A DNA stretch of 64,000 bases from Streptomyces graminofaciens (GTDB taxonomy: Bacteria; Actinomycetota; Actinomycetes; Streptomycetales; Streptomycetaceae): positions 4,278,001 through 4,342,000 of the forward strand of contig NZ_AP018448.1 of NCBI RefSeq assembly GCF_030294945.1, in the 5' to 3' direction. Under the pieces are notes generated by a model that worked only from the letters and a program-made list of their open reading frames with translations, made no database searches and was not told where the DNA came from. This document shows, piece after piece, positions 52,445-62,100 of the stretch. The stretch's first letter is position 1, and each line of letters begins with the position of its first letter. The translations under genes were made by a program, and so were the position numbers.

Positions 52445-53371
52445 TCAGTAGGCCCCCTCCTCCAGCCCCTCCGTTTCCTCCCCCTCCTCCTCCAGTGCCT
52501 GCCGGACCACCCGCAGAGCCATGCCTTCGGAGTAGCCCTTGCGGGCGAGCATGCCCGCGAGGCGGCGGAGGCGTTTGTCGCGGTCGAGCCCTCTCGTCGA
52601 GCGGAGTTTGCGGGCGACCAGGTCGCGGGCGGTGGCCTCCTCCTGCTCGGTGTCGAGCTGGGCGACGGCCTCCTCGATCAGCGCCGAGTCCACGCCCTTG
52701 GTCCGCAGCTCCTGGGCGAGGGCCCGCCTGGCCAGGCCCCGGCCGTGATGCCGGGACTCCACCCAGGCGTCCGCGAACGCGCTGTCGTTGATCAGCCCGA
52801 CCTCCTCGAACCGTGACAGCACCTCGTCCGCCACGTCCTCGGGGATCTCGCGTTTACGCAGGGCGTCGGCGAGTTGCTTCCGGGTGCGCGGGGTCCCGGT
52901 GAGCAGGCGCAGACAGATCGCCCGTGCCCGCTCAGCCGGGTCCCCTGAGGGTTCCCCTTTCTCGGCCCTCGACGAGAAAGACGAACCCCCGTTCTCCGAC
53001 CCCCCGCCCTCGGCCTCCGGGCCGTCGTCCGACCCCCCGAAGCCGCGTCGGCGACCGCCGCGACCCCCGCTGCCGCGACGCCCGTCACCGCCCGCGCCCC
53101 CGCGCGAGACTCCGCCGCCCCGTCGTCGGCCACCGCCGGGCACCCCCTCGCCCGGGCGCGAGCCGTCGTCGGGCCGAGCCCACTCCGGCCGGCCTTCCTC
53201 CGGTCGGCCGTCGCCGTACGGTTCGCCGCCGTAGGGCCCGTCCGTGCCGTACCCCGCCGCGTCGTCGTACGGCCCGTATTCGCCCTCGGCGGGCCGCCCC
53301 GCACCCCCGCGCCCCCTGCCTTCAGGGGCACTGGGGTAGGCGTACTCCGCCCAGTCCGTTCTGCGTGTCAC
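52445..53371 (-). CDS. recX: Recombination regulator RecX
   Basis: 308 residues. The first 150 or so are low-complexity Gly/Arg/Pro/Asp sequence; the conserved RecX three-helix repeats occupy about 150-300 (AICLRLLTGTPRTRKQLADA, GLINDSAFADAWVESR, LAGMLARKGYSEGMALRVV). RecX binds RecA filaments and restrains them. GTG 53371 begins 3 bp after the recA stop, so translation is tightly coupled to recA. Confidence 0.94.
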   Translation of the reverse strand: MTRRTDWAEYAYPSAPEGRGRGGAGRPAEGEYGPYDDAAGYGTDGPYGGEPYGDGRPEEGRPEWARPDDGSRPGEGVPGGGRRRGGGVSRGGAGGDGRRGSGGRGGRRRGFGGSDDGPEAEGGGSENGGSSFSSRAEKGEPSGDPAERARAICLRLLTGTPRTRKQLADALRKREIPEDVADEVLSRFEEVGLINDSAFADAWVESRHHGRGLARRALAQELRTKGVDSALIEEAVAQLDTEQEEATARDLVARKLRSTRGLDRDKRLRRLAGMLARKGYSEGMALRVVRQALEEEGEETEGLEEGAY

Positions 53372-53374
53372 GGA

Positions 53375-54502
53375 TCAGCTCTTGGTCGCCGCGGCCTTGG
53401 TCTTGAGTGTCTTGGCAGCGGAGGCGGGCACCGTCTTCGAGGCGTCGTCCGCCGGCGCGGCCGAGACCGCCGCGTCGGCGCCCGCCTCGACGGTGGGCTC
53501 CTCCGGTCGTACGCCGACGCCCAGCTTCTCCTTGATCTTCTTCTCGATCTCGTTGGCCAGGTCGGGGTTGTCCTTCAGGAAGTTGCGCGCGTTCTCCTTG
53601 CCCTGGCCGAGCTGGTCACCCTCGTACGTGTACCAGGCGCCGGCCTTGCGGACGAAGCCGTGCTCCACGCCCATGTCGATCAGGCCGCCCTCGCGACTGA
53701 TGCCCTGGCCGTAGAGGATGTCGAACTCGGCCTGCTTGAAGGGCGGCGCGACCTTGTTCTTGACGACCTTGACGCGGGTACGGTTGCCGACCGCGTCCGT
53801 GCCGTCCTTCAGGGTCTCGATTCGGCGGATGTCGAGTCGCACCGAGGCGTAGAACTTCAGCGCCCGGCCACCCGTCGTGGTCTCCGGGGAGCCGAACATC
53901 ACGCCGATCTTCTCGCGGAGCTGGTTGATGAAGATCGCGGTGGTCTTGGACTGGTTGAGCGCGCTGGTGATCTTCCGCAGGGCCTGGCTCATCAGACGGG
54001 CCTGCAGACCGACGTGGCTGTCACCCATCTCGCCCTCGATCTCCGCACGCGGGACGAGCGCGGCGACGGAGTCGATGACGATGAGGTCGAGGGCGCCGGA
54101 GCGGACCAGCATGTCCACGATCTCCAGGGCCTGCTCGCCGTTGTCCGGCTGGGACAGGATCAGGTTGTCGATGTCGACGCCGAGCTTCTTCGCGTACTCG
54201 GGATCGAGGGCGTGCTCCGCGTCCACGAAGGCCACCTGACCGCCGGCCTTCTGCGCGTTCGCCACCGCGTGCAGGGTCAGGGTCGTCTTGCCGGAGGACT
54301 CCGGGCCGTAGACCTCCACCACTCGGCCGCGCGGCAGACCGCCGACACCAAGGGCGACGTCGAGGGCGGTCGATCCGGTGGGGATGACCTCGATGGGCTC
54401 GTTCGGCCGCTCGCCAAGACGCATCACCGCGCCTTTGCCGAACTGCCTTTCAATCTGTGCGAGCGCGGCGTCGAGCGCCTTCTCGCGGTCGGTTCCTGCC
54501 AT
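53375..54502 (-). CDS. recA: Recombinase RecA
   Basis: 375 residues. P-loop GPESSGKT (66-73), [16 protein letters not shown] (Walker B and L1), [20 protein letters not shown] (L2), then an Ala/Lys-rich actinomycete C-terminal extension. Strand exchange in homologous recombination and activation of LexA self-cleavage. Start ATG 54502 with GGTGG upstream. Regulated by two TTGTCAGTG-type promoters (54546-54568, 54714-54736) and a LexA box (54666-54680). Confidence 0.98.
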   Translation of the reverse strand: MAGTDREKALDAALAQIERQFGKGAVMRLGERPNEPIEVIPTGSTALDVALGVGGLPRGRVVEVYGPESSGKTTLTLHAVANAQKAGGQVAFVDAEHALDPEYAKKLGVDIDNLILSQPDNGEQALEIVDMLVRSGALDLIVIDSVAALVPRAEIEGEMGDSHVGLQARLMSQALRKITSALNQSKTTAIFINQLREKIGVMFGSPETTTGGRALKFYASVRLDIRRIETLKDGTDAVGNRTRVKVVKNKVAPPFKQAEFDILYGQGISREGGLIDMGVEHGFVRKAGAWYTYEGDQLGQGKENARNFLKDNPDLANEIEKKIKEKLGVGVRPEEPTVEAGADAAVSAAPADDASKTVPASAAKTLKTKAAATKS

Positions 54503-54545
54503 GGGTTCCACCCGATTTGCTTGAGTCGATCGCTTCACGTGAAAG

Positions 54546-54568
54546 ACGCTAACGCCTGCCACTGACAA
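54546..54568 (-). promoter_or_regulatory. Proximal recA promoter, RecA-independent DNA-damage type
   Basis: On the minus strand: TTGTCAGTGGC (54568-54558), 6-bp spacer, TAGCGT (54551-54546). This matches the published Streptomyces recA promoter class (TTGTCAGTGGC-N6-TAGggT) and the mycobacterial RecA-NDp/PafBC motif. The 5' leader would be about 37 nt. Confidence 0.85.
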
Positions 54569-54591
54569 TGGGCCCCGACGCCCGCCCAGCC

Positions 54592-54600
54592 TGTGGATAA
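54592..54600. promoter_or_regulatory. Perfect DnaA-box sequence in the recA upstream region
   Basis: TGTGGATAA, the complement of TTATCCACA, between the two recA promoters; a degenerate second copy, TGTGGAAAA, follows at about 54626-54634. Whether DnaA binds here is not known. Confidence 0.4.
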
Positions 54601-54665
54601 CTCGGGCACTTCTCCACGAAAACCCTGTGGAAAAAGCCGCCTCAGGTCCCGCCGGAGCCTCCATA

Positions 54666-54680
54666 AGAATGGATGTTCGA
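54666..54680. promoter_or_regulatory. LexA (SOS) box of recA
   Basis: Minus strand TCGAACATCCATTCT, containing GAACATCCATTC, the SOS box described for Streptomyces recA. It lies about 30-40 nt downstream of the predicted start of the distal promoter, a position suited to repression. Confidence 0.8.
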
Positions 54681-54713
54681 TTTTCGTGTCAAGCGCACCA
54701 CTCGGCTCCCACG

Positions 54714-54736
54714 AGACTACGTTCGCGCACTGACAA
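54714..54736 (-). promoter_or_regulatory. Distal recA promoter, same class as the proximal one
   Basis: Minus strand TTGTCAGTGCG (54736-54726), N6, TAGTCT (54719-54714). Upstream of the LexA box, so this promoter combines PafBC-type activation with LexA repression (inference). Confidence 0.7.
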
Positions 54737-54857
54737 CGGCCGGATGCCGGGCCCCGGCGCCCCGGCCCGGCGCCCGGCAGGCCTGCTTCCCACGTCGTAC
54801 GGCAGGTGTCTTCGCCCGTACGACGACCACGCGGCCCCGGCCCTCGACGCTGAACCC

Positions 54858-55604
54858 ATGCTCAGCCACAACAGCAGAACCGAGCGCCTCTGCCATGCGA
54901 CCGGTGCCGTCCTGGTGCTCTCCGGGCTCGCGCACCTGATGGTGTTCGCCATCGACGGCGGTCCCTGGGACGGGCCCGTCTCCTGGCGCAAGCCCGTCAC
55001 CTTCGGGCTCTCCTTCGGACTCACGCTGATCGCGGTCACGTGGGTCACGTCGTACCTGCGGATCGGTGCACGGCCGCGTGACGCCCTGCTCGTGGTGTTC
55101 GCCGTCGACTGTGTGACGGAGGTCGGCGGGATCACCCTTCAGGCGTGGCGCGGGGTGCCCTCGCACCTGGACATGGAGACGGCCTTCGACACGACGGTGT
55201 CCATGACGCTCGCCGTGGGTGGCGGTGTTCTCGTGATACTGCTCACGGTGTTCGCCGTCGCCTCGTTCCGGCGCCGGCCCTCCGGTCCGCCGGGGATGCC
55301 GCTCGCGCTGCGCTCCGGCTTCGCGATCCTGCTCGTGGCCCTGGCGTCGGGGGTGGCGATGATCGCGCGCGGTGTGGTCCTCGCCCGGACCGGTCACCAG
55401 GAGGCGGCGTACCACTCGACAGCCCCGCTCAAGCCCCTGCACGGGGTGAGTCTGCATGCCGTGCTGGTACTGCCGCTGCTGGCCCGCTCGCTGTCCGGGA
55501 CCTCCTGGAGCGACGCCGCCAAGCTGCGACTGACGCGCGCCGCGGTCGCCTGTTACGCGGTGGCCGTGCTCGGCGCCGGGGTGTGGGCGGTCGTGGGTCG
55601 TTGA
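54858..55604 (+). CDS. Seven-helix membrane protein, function unknown
   Basis: 248 residues with about seven hydrophobic segments (12-32, 45-67, 75-97, 112-135, 148-172, 195-211, 225-247). Conserved-looking polar residues sit inside the membrane (GLAHLMVF, HGVSLHAVLVLP). Divergent from recA. I recognise no transporter or enzyme family. Start ATG 54858 (MLSHNSRTER) is the first before TM1; no strong ribosome-binding site. Confidence 0.75.
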   Translation: MLSHNSRTERLCHATGAVLVLSGLAHLMVFAIDGGPWDGPVSWRKPVTFGLSFGLTLIAVTWVTSYLRIGARPRDALLVVFAVDCVTEVGGITLQAWRGVPSHLDMETAFDTTVSMTLAVGGGVLVILLTVFAVASFRRRPSGPPGMPLALRSGFAILLVALASGVAMIARGVVLARTGHQEAAYHSTAPLKPLHGVSLHAVLVLPLLARSLSGTSWSDAAKLRLTRAAVACYAVAVLGAGVWAVVGR

Positions 55605-55628
55605 ACGGTGCTCCCGACGAGCGGCGGG

Positions 55629-56936
55629 CTACGAGGTGCCGTCGTCGGGCCCCTGGCCCCGGTCCCGCTTCGCGGAGTCGTCCGTCGGCTTCGCGCCCCG
55701 CTTCCGCTCGAACTGCTGCACCTGCTCCTCCAGCCGCCTGCGCACGCGCGCGAGGAGGTTCCCCGAGCCGCGACTGCGGTGGCCGTGCACCCGGGGATCG
55801 TCGGTGACGTCGTACCGCTTCACGTATGCCCCCAGGAAGGCCTGGAGTGTGGCGATCGCGGGGATGGCGATGAGGGCGCCGACCGCGCCGAGGAGCGCGG
55901 TGCCCGCGATGACCGAGCCGAAGGCGACGGCCGGGTGGATGTCCACGGTCTTCGCGGTCAGCTTGGGCTGGAGCATGTAGTTCTCGAACTGCTGGTAGAC
56001 CACCACGAAGACGAGGACCCACAGCGCGTACCAGGGGTTGATCGTGAAGGCGATCAGCATCGGCAGGGCACCGGCGAGGTAGGTACCGATGGTGGGGATG
56101 AACTGCGAGACCAGGCCGACCCAGACCGCCAGCGCGGGCGCGTAGGGCACGTCCAGGTACTCCAGCAGGATGTAGTGCGCTATGCCGGAGATCAGTGCCA
56201 TCAGGCCGCGCGAGTACAGATAGCCGCCGGTCTTGTCGACGGCGATCTCCCACGCGCGCAGCACCTCGGCCTGCCGGGCGGGCGGAAGCACGGAACACAG
56301 GGCGCGTCGCAGTCGGGGCCCGTCTGCGGCGAAGTAGAACGAGAACAGGGCGATCGTCAGCAGTTGGAAGAGGCCGCCCAGGACCTGCGCGGAGACGTCC
56401 AGGACGCCCGTGGCGCTGTTCTGCACGTACTTCTTCAGCCAGTCGGAGCGGAGCAGCCCCTCCTGGATGTCGACGCGCTTCAGCTCGGTGTGGAAGGTCG
56501 TGTTGATCCAGCTGATGACGGAGTCGAGGTACGCCGGGAAGTCCTCGACCATCTTGATGATCTGGCCGGCGAGCATCGAGCCGAGCAGGGTGACGAATCC
56601 GGCGACCGCGATCAGCGTGATCAGGAAGACCAGGAACGTGGCGAACCCTCTGCGCAGGCCCTTCGACGCCATCCAGCTCACCGCGGGCTCTATCGCGAGC
56701 GCCAGGAAGAACGCGATGAGGATGTTTATAAGCAGCCCGATGAGCTGGTGGAACGCCCAGCTGCCCAGTTGGAAGACGGCCACCAGCGCGAGTGCCAGCA
56801 CCATGGCGCGCGGCAGCCAGCGTGGCATGCGCCCGCTCGGCTCGGCGCCGGGCCCGACCGGAGGTCCGGTGGGCGGCGTCGTGCCGAACGGGGACGGCTG
56901 GTGATCGACTTCCGCGGTCTCGTCAGTGGGGGCCAC
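55629..56936 (-). CDS. AI-2E family transporter
   Basis: 435 residues from GTG 56936. Disordered N-terminus, then eight or so membrane helices of the AI-2E/YdiK/PerM family (FHQLIGLLINILIAFFLALA, SQFIPTIGTYLAGALPMLIA, VAFGSVIAGTALLGAVGAL) and a basic cytoplasmic tail. Members export or exchange small solutes; few substrates are known. I chose GTG 56936 because a damage-type promoter (56943-56965) ends 6 nt before it, predicting a leaderless mRNA; longer starts up to ATG 56990 would lie upstream of that promoter. Confidence 0.88.
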   Translation of the reverse strand: MAPTDETAEVDHQPSPFGTTPPTGPPVGPGAEPSGRMPRWLPRAMVLALALVAVFQLGSWAFHQLIGLLINILIAFFLALAIEPAVSWMASKGLRRGFATFLVFLITLIAVAGFVTLLGSMLAGQIIKMVEDFPAYLDSVISWINTTFHTELKRVDIQEGLLRSDWLKKYVQNSATGVLDVSAQVLGGLFQLLTIALFSFYFAADGPRLRRALCSVLPPARQAEVLRAWEIAVDKTGGYLYSRGLMALISGIAHYILLEYLDVPYAPALAVWVGLVSQFIPTIGTYLAGALPMLIAFTINPWYALWVLVFVVVYQQFENYMLQPKLTAKTVDIHPAVAFGSVIAGTALLGAVGALIAIPAIATLQAFLGAYVKRYDVTDDPRVHGHRSRGSGNLLARVRRRLEEQVQQFERKRGAKPTDDSAKRDRGQGPDDGTS

Positions 56937-56942
56937 GGACCA

Positions 56943-56965
56943 AGTTTCGCCCACGCCGCTGACAA
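56943..56965 (-). promoter_or_regulatory. TTGTCAGCG-type promoter of the AI-2E transporter
   Basis: Minus strand TTGTCAGCGGC (56965-56955), N6, GAAACT (56948-56943). The upstream element matches the recA-type motif; the -10 is weaker than in recA. Exact spacing to GTG 56936 (6 nt) suggests a leaderless transcript. Confidence 0.6.
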
Positions 56966-57029
56966 TCGGCCCCCGCCCCCGGGTCTTCATGCCCGGCGCT
57001 CGGCGGCGTCACCCGAAGTCCGTTGCGTT

Positions 57030-57224
57030 TCAGCGGCTTTCGGAGGGAACGTCCATGCTCGCGCACACCGCTCTCCACACGTCCTTCGCCTCCCAGCCGG
57101 CGTCCAGCGCCTGGTGGATGGTGCGTCCGCCGAGCTCGGACATCACATGATCGCGCGCGAAGGTGTCGGCGTACGCCTCGCCGAAGTGATCCGCCATCCG
57201 CTGCCAGAAGACCGTCAACCGCAT
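57030..57224 (-). CDS. DUF3046 family protein
   Basis: 64 residues, MRLTVFWQRMADHFGEAYAD ... HVMSELGGRTIHQALDAG ... VWRAVCASMDVP. The DUF3046 family is confined to actinobacteria and usually sits close to recA-recX, as here. GGAG 5 nt before ATG 57224. All-helical; function unknown. Confidence 0.88.
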   Translation of the reverse strand: MRLTVFWQRMADHFGEAYADTFARDHVMSELGGRTIHQALDAGWEAKDVWRAVCASMDVPSESR

Positions 57225-57303
57225 GACTCCAGTATCCCGCCCCAGGGGGTGGGCCTTGCCGTGACGGCTTGCCGAGACCGCTTTCCGCCCTACGGTCTGA
57301 CGC

Positions 57304-58248
57304 ATGGCCGAAACTGGAGCATCCCCACTCCCCCCGACGCCCTCGGCGCAGCCCCCGCTCTCCCGCGCCGAGCAGTTCATCTGGCTGACCGCGCGCGTGC
57401 TGGAGCAGCGCCGCTTCGCGTACCACTTCCTCGACGGGAACGCCGACGCGGTGGAGACCGCGCTGGCCGCCTATCGGAACACGGACGAGGGGTACGGCCA
57501 CGCGCTCGAACCCGATCTGCGCGGTCCGGTGAGCCAGCCCCTGCACACCGGGCACGCGCTGCGCGTCCTGGACTCGATCGGGCGCTGCGGCGGGCAGCGG
57601 GTGGAACGCGTGTGCCGCTATCTGACCTCAGTGTCGACCTCCGACGGCGCTCTGCCCGCGGTGCGTCCCAGCCAGCGCGGCTATCCGGCGGCACCGTTCG
57701 TGCCGATCGTCGACGATCCGCCCAGTGATCTGCTGGCCACCGGTCCGGTGGTGGGCCTGCTGCACCGCAACGCGGTGTGGCACGCGTGGCTGTTCCGGGC
57801 CACCGACTTCTGCTGGCAGGCGGTCGAGTCCCTGGAGAAGTCGCACCCCTACGAGGTGCAGGCCGCGGTGGCGTTCCTCGACTCCGTGCCCGACCGCCCG
57901 CGCGCGCGGGTGGCCGCCGACCGGCTGGGCCGCCTGGTGCGCGAGCACCGGCTGGCCGTGCTGGACCCGGGTCGGCCGGAGGAGTACCCGGTGTCCGCCG
58001 GTTACGCGCCCGGGGAGCACCACTTCCCGTACGACTTCGCGCGCACTCCGGAGTCCCTCGCGCGCGCGTGGTTCACCGACGAGGAGATGGCCCGCTCACT
58101 GGACCATCTGACGAGCGAGCAGCAGGAGGACGGCGGCTGGCCGATCCGCTGGCGCCAGTGGGCCCCCGGCACGGCCCTGGAGAGCCGCCCCATCGTGACG
58201 ATCGGGGCGCTGCGCACCCTGCGCGCGTACGGGCGGCCGATCGACTGA
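57304..58248 (+). CDS. Prenyltransferase/squalene-cyclase-fold (alpha-toroid) protein
   Basis: 314 residues. Repeats such as ALAAYRNTDEGYGHALEPDL, HALRVLDSIGRCGGQRV and HLTSEQQEDGGWPIRWRQWA have the QxxxGGW-like pattern of terpene-cyclase and prenyltransferase-beta alpha/alpha barrels. The DxDD acid motif is not seen, so a catalytic cyclase is unlikely. Divergent from the DUF3046 gene; ends at a large palindrome. Confidence 0.75.
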   Translation: MAETGASPLPPTPSAQPPLSRAEQFIWLTARVLEQRRFAYHFLDGNADAVETALAAYRNTDEGYGHALEPDLRGPVSQPLHTGHALRVLDSIGRCGGQRVERVCRYLTSVSTSDGALPAVRPSQRGYPAAPFVPIVDDPPSDLLATGPVVGLLHRNAVWHAWLFRATDFCWQAVESLEKSHPYEVQAAVAFLDSVPDRPRARVAADRLGRLVREHRLAVLDPGRPEEYPVSAGYAPGEHHFPYDFARTPESLARAWFTDEEMARSLDHLTSEQQEDGGWPIRWRQWAPGTALESRPIVTIGALRTLRAYGRPID

Positions 58249-58258
58249 ACGCGGCTGT

Positions 58259-58329
58259 GCCCTGCGGGCGTACGGCGGCCGGGCACACACGTGGGTCGCG
58301 TGTGTACGTCCGCCGTACGCCCGCAGGGC
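58259..58329. terminator. 20-bp perfect inverted repeat, convergent terminator
   Basis: GCCCTGCGGGCGTACGGCGG (58259-58278) / complement (58310-58329), 31-nt loop that itself contains CACACACG/CGTGTGT pairing. Located 10 nt after the toroid-protein stop and before the convergent araC-azlD remnant. Part of the motif (GGCCGCAGGGGCACG) recurs just downstream. Confidence 0.75.
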
Positions 58330-58392
58330 AGGCTCGCGCGTGTACGGCCGCAGGGGCACGCTCGCGTGTGCGTACGGCTGTCAGGCCACCTC

Positions 58393-59037
58393 TCAGCCGG
58401 TTAGCGCCCGCACCCCGGCCGTCACGATCACCGCCGCGGCCACGACGACCAGGAACGGGGCGCGCAGCAGCGCGACGGTGGCGGCCGCGAGCCCCGCGGC
58501 CCTCGCGTGGATGACCGACGCCGACCGTCTGGACGGCGCCGCGCTGCGGCTGCGGCCCGCCATTGAGGCGCAGCAGCCGGGTCACGGCGACGCGGAGCAG
58601 GGTGCCGGCGGCGAGCGCGTTGCCCTCGTCGGCGGCCCGCAGCACCTGGTGGACCGGACGGGCGGCGTACGGGTCGTCGAGTACGGGGCTGATGAAGCCG
58701 GGGATGCCACGGATCCTGGTGGTCTCGGCGGCTGTCTCGGCCACCAGGTCCGGCGCCGAGTGGACCGCCCCGTACCGCCGCCCCTCGGGTACACCCGCGC
58801 GGCCCGTGCGCGCGGTGTCGGGGTTGACCAGAGCCAGGGTGCCCGGGCCCGCGTACTGTTCGGAGCCGCCGTGGTGGAAGACCTCGACCTCGTCGGCGAT
58901 GGCCGCGATCACGAAGTTCTCGTGGGTGTGCCGCACGAACCTCTTCTCGGCATCTCGACACAGCGGGCCCGCACCAGATCGACACCCGGCAACTCCGCGT
59001 ACCGCCAATGCCGTGCTCGCTCCGCCGAACCTGCCAT
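58393..59037 (-). pseudogene. araC-type regulator / azlD deletion-fusion remnant
   Basis: From ATG 59037 (MAGSAERARHWRYAELPG) the sequence is an AraC-family N-terminal cupin domain, but a frameshift near 58945 moves the reading to RHTHENFVIAAIADEVEVFH ... QYAGPGTLALVNPDTARTG ... DPYAARPVHQVLRAADEGN. After TRLLRLNGG (about 58566) the DNA-binding half is missing, and a third frame gives the C-terminus of AzlD, the small subunit of branched-chain amino acid exporters (HARAAGLAAATVALLRAPFL, VVVAAAVIVTAG), to the stop at 58393. An internal deletion removed the regulator's C-terminus, all of azlC and most of azlD. Confidence 0.8.
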
Positions 59038-59155
59038 GCGACCCCTTCTGCGTCGCGGGCCGTGCGGGTCGCTGCGCGAAGCCGGGTCAGGTTGCGGGGC
59101 CGGGCCGGGCCGGTGTTGGTGCCGGGAAGACGTACGTTTCCGCAGCTCAGGCCCA

Positions 59156-59178
59156 TTGTCAGTGGTCGGGTGCAGGAT
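59156..59178 (+). promoter_or_regulatory. TTGTCAGTG-type promoter of lhr
   Basis: TTGTCAGTGGT (59156-59166), N6, CAGGAT (59173-59178); the surrounding GGCCCATTGTCAGTGG is identical over 16 bp to the proximal recA promoter. The start codon at 59185 is where transcription should begin, so the mRNA is probably leaderless. Confidence 0.7.
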
Positions 59179-59184
59179 GGGGGC

Positions 59185-62100
59185 ATGGTCAGCTCCGCAC
59201 ATCGAGCCCTCGAGGGCTTCTCGCCCGCGACCCGCGGCTGGTTCACGGGGGCGTTCTCCGCGCCCACCGCGGCCCAGGCCGGGGCGTGGCGAGCCATCGG
59301 CGAGGGCTCGGACGTGCTGGTGGTCGCCCCGACCGGTTCCGGCAAGACCCTGGCCGCGTTCCTCGCCGCGCTGGACCAGCTGACGTCGAGCCCTCCCCCG
59401 GCCGACCCGAGGAAGCGCTGCCGGGTGCTGTACGTGTCACCGTTGAAGGCCCTCGCGGTGGACGTGGAGCGGAACCTGCGCAGTCCGCTCACCGGCATCC
59501 GTCAGGAGTCCGTACGCCTTGGGCTGCCCGAGCCCGAGGTGAAGGTGGGCATCCGCTCCGGTGACACCCCGGCCGCCGAGCGCCGCGCGCTGTCCACGCG
59601 CCCCCCGGACATCCTGATCACCACCCCGGAGTCGCTGTTCCTGATGCTGACGTCGGCCACGCGCGACGCGCTCACAGGCCTGGAGACGGTGATCCTGGAC
59701 GAGGTGCACGCGGTCGCCGGCACCAAGCGTGGCGCGCACCTCGCCCTCTCCCTGGAGCGGCTCGACGAGCTCCTGCCCAGGCCCGCGCGCCGCATCGGCC
59801 TCTCCGCAACCGTGCGTCCCGTCGACGAGATCGCGCGCTATCTCTCGCCGCAGCGCAAGGTGGAGATCGTGCAGCCCCCGTCCGGCAAGGAGTTCGACCT
59901 CTCGGTGGTCGTCCCGGTCGAGGACCTGGGCGAGCTGGGCGGCTCCCCGGTCGCCGAGGGCAACGAGGGCGCGGAGCGACCGTCGATCTGGCCGCACGTC
60001 GAGGAGCGGATCGCCGATCTCGTGCAGGCACACCGCTCCACGATCGTGTTCGCCAACTCCCGCCGCCTCGCGGAGCGCCTGTGCAACCGGCTCAACGAGA
60101 TCGCGTACGAGCGGGCCACCGGCGAGCCCCTGGACGAGCACCACGCCCCGGCGGAGCTGATGGGCGGCTCGGGCGCGGCACAGGGCGCGCCCCCGGTGCT
60201 CGCCCGGGCCCACCACGGCTCGGTCTCCAAGGAGCAGCGCGCCCTGGTCGAGGAGGATCTCAAGGCGGGCCGGCTGCCGGCCGTGGTCGCCACCTCCAGC
60301 CTCGAACTGGGCATCGACATGGGCGCGGTGGACCTCGTCATCCAGGTCGAGTCCCCGCCCTCCGTGGCCTCCGGGCTCCAGCGCGTGGGCCGCGCGGGAC
60401 ACCAGGTGGGCGCGGTCTCCACGGGCGTGGTGTTCCCCAAGTACCGCGGCGATCTGGTCCAGGCCGCGGTCGTCACCGAGCGGATGCGCAGCGGCTCCAT
60501 CGAGTCCCTCAGGGTCCCCGCCAACCCCCTGGACGTGCTGGCACAGCAGCTCGTCGCCATGACCTCGATGGACACCTGGCAGGTGGACGACCTGCTCGCC
60601 GCCGTCCGCCGCGCCGCGCCCTTCGCCTCGCTCCCGGAGTCCGCGTTCACGGCCGTCCTCGACATGCTCGCGGGCCGCTATCCGTCCGACGCCTTCGCGG
60701 AGCTGCGCCCGCGCGTGGTGTGGGATCGGATCGCCGGCACGATCACCGGGCGTCCCGGCGCCCAACGCCTGGCGGTCACGTCCGGGGGCACGATCCCGGA
60801 CCGCGGCCTCTTCGGGGTCTTCCTCGCCGGTGCCGACCCCAAGAAGGGCGGTGGCCGCGTCGGCGAGCTGGACGAGGAGATGGTGTACGAGTCCCGGGTC
60901 GGGGACGTCTTCACCCTGGGCACCAGTTCGTGGCGCATCGAGGACATCACACGCGACCGGGTGCTGGTCTCCCCCGCGCCGGGTGTCCCGGGCCGACTCC
61001 CCTTCTGGAAGGGCGACCAGCTCGGACGGCCGCTCGAACTGGGCCGTGCGCTGGGCGCGTTCCTGCGCGAGGTGGGCTCCCTGTCCCAGGAGGACGCCCG
61101 TCTGCGTCTGGTGGCGGCAGGCCTTGACGCCTGGGCCGCGGACAACGTCCTGTCCTACCTGGCCGAACAGCGCGAGGCCTGCGGCCACGTCCCCGACGAC
61201 CGCACCATCGTCGTCGAACGCTTCCGCGACGAGCTGGGTGACTGGCGGGTCGTCGTCCACTCCCCGTTCGGCGCCCAGGTCCACGCCCCGTGGGCACTCG
61301 CGCTGGGCGCCCGCCTCTCCGAGCGTTACGGCATGGACGCCCAGGTCATGCACGCCGACGACGGCATCGTGCTGCGCCTGCCCGACGCCGACCTGATGGG
61401 CCTGGACCTGCTCGACCAGGAGCCCATGAAGGCGGGCATGGAGTACGACGCCGAACAGGCCCCGGTCGGCGCGGCCGACGTCGCCTTCGACAAGGGAGAG
61501 GTCGACCAGATCGTCACCGACCAGGTCGGTGGCTCCGCGCTGTTCGCGTCCCGCTTCCGTGAGTGCGCCGCCCGCGCGCTACTGCTCCCCCGCCGTAGTC
61601 CAGGCAAGCGCACGCCCTTGTGGCAGCAGCGGCAGCGGGCGGCCCATCTGCTCCAGGTGGCCAGCGAATTCGGCTCTTTCCCGATCGTCCTGGAGGCGGT
61701 CCGCGAATGCCTCCAGGACGTCTTCGACGTCCCCGGCCTCGCTGAGCTGATGGGCGACATCGAGTCCCGCAAGGTCCGCCTCGTCGAGGTCACCACCCCG
61801 GAGCCCTCCCCCTTCGCCCGCTCCCTACTCTTCGGCTACGTCGCCCAGTTCCTGTACGAGGGCGACTCCCCGCTCGCCGAGCGCCGCGCCGCCGCCCTGT
61901 CGCTGGACTCCCGGCTGCTCGCGGAGCTGCTGGGCCAGGCGGAGCTGCGCGAGCTGCTCGACGCCGAGGTGCTCGTCGAGTTGGAGCGGGAGCTGCGATG
62001 GCTCACCGAGGACCGGCGGGTCAAGGACATGGAGGGTGTCGCCGACCTGCTGCGGCTTCTGGGCCCCCTCACTGACACCGAGTTGGCCGAGCGCGGCGCC

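Noticed and set aside
59437..61353. 638-residue minus-strand frame opposite lhr
   Set aside because: Antisense to helicase motifs; shadow frame.
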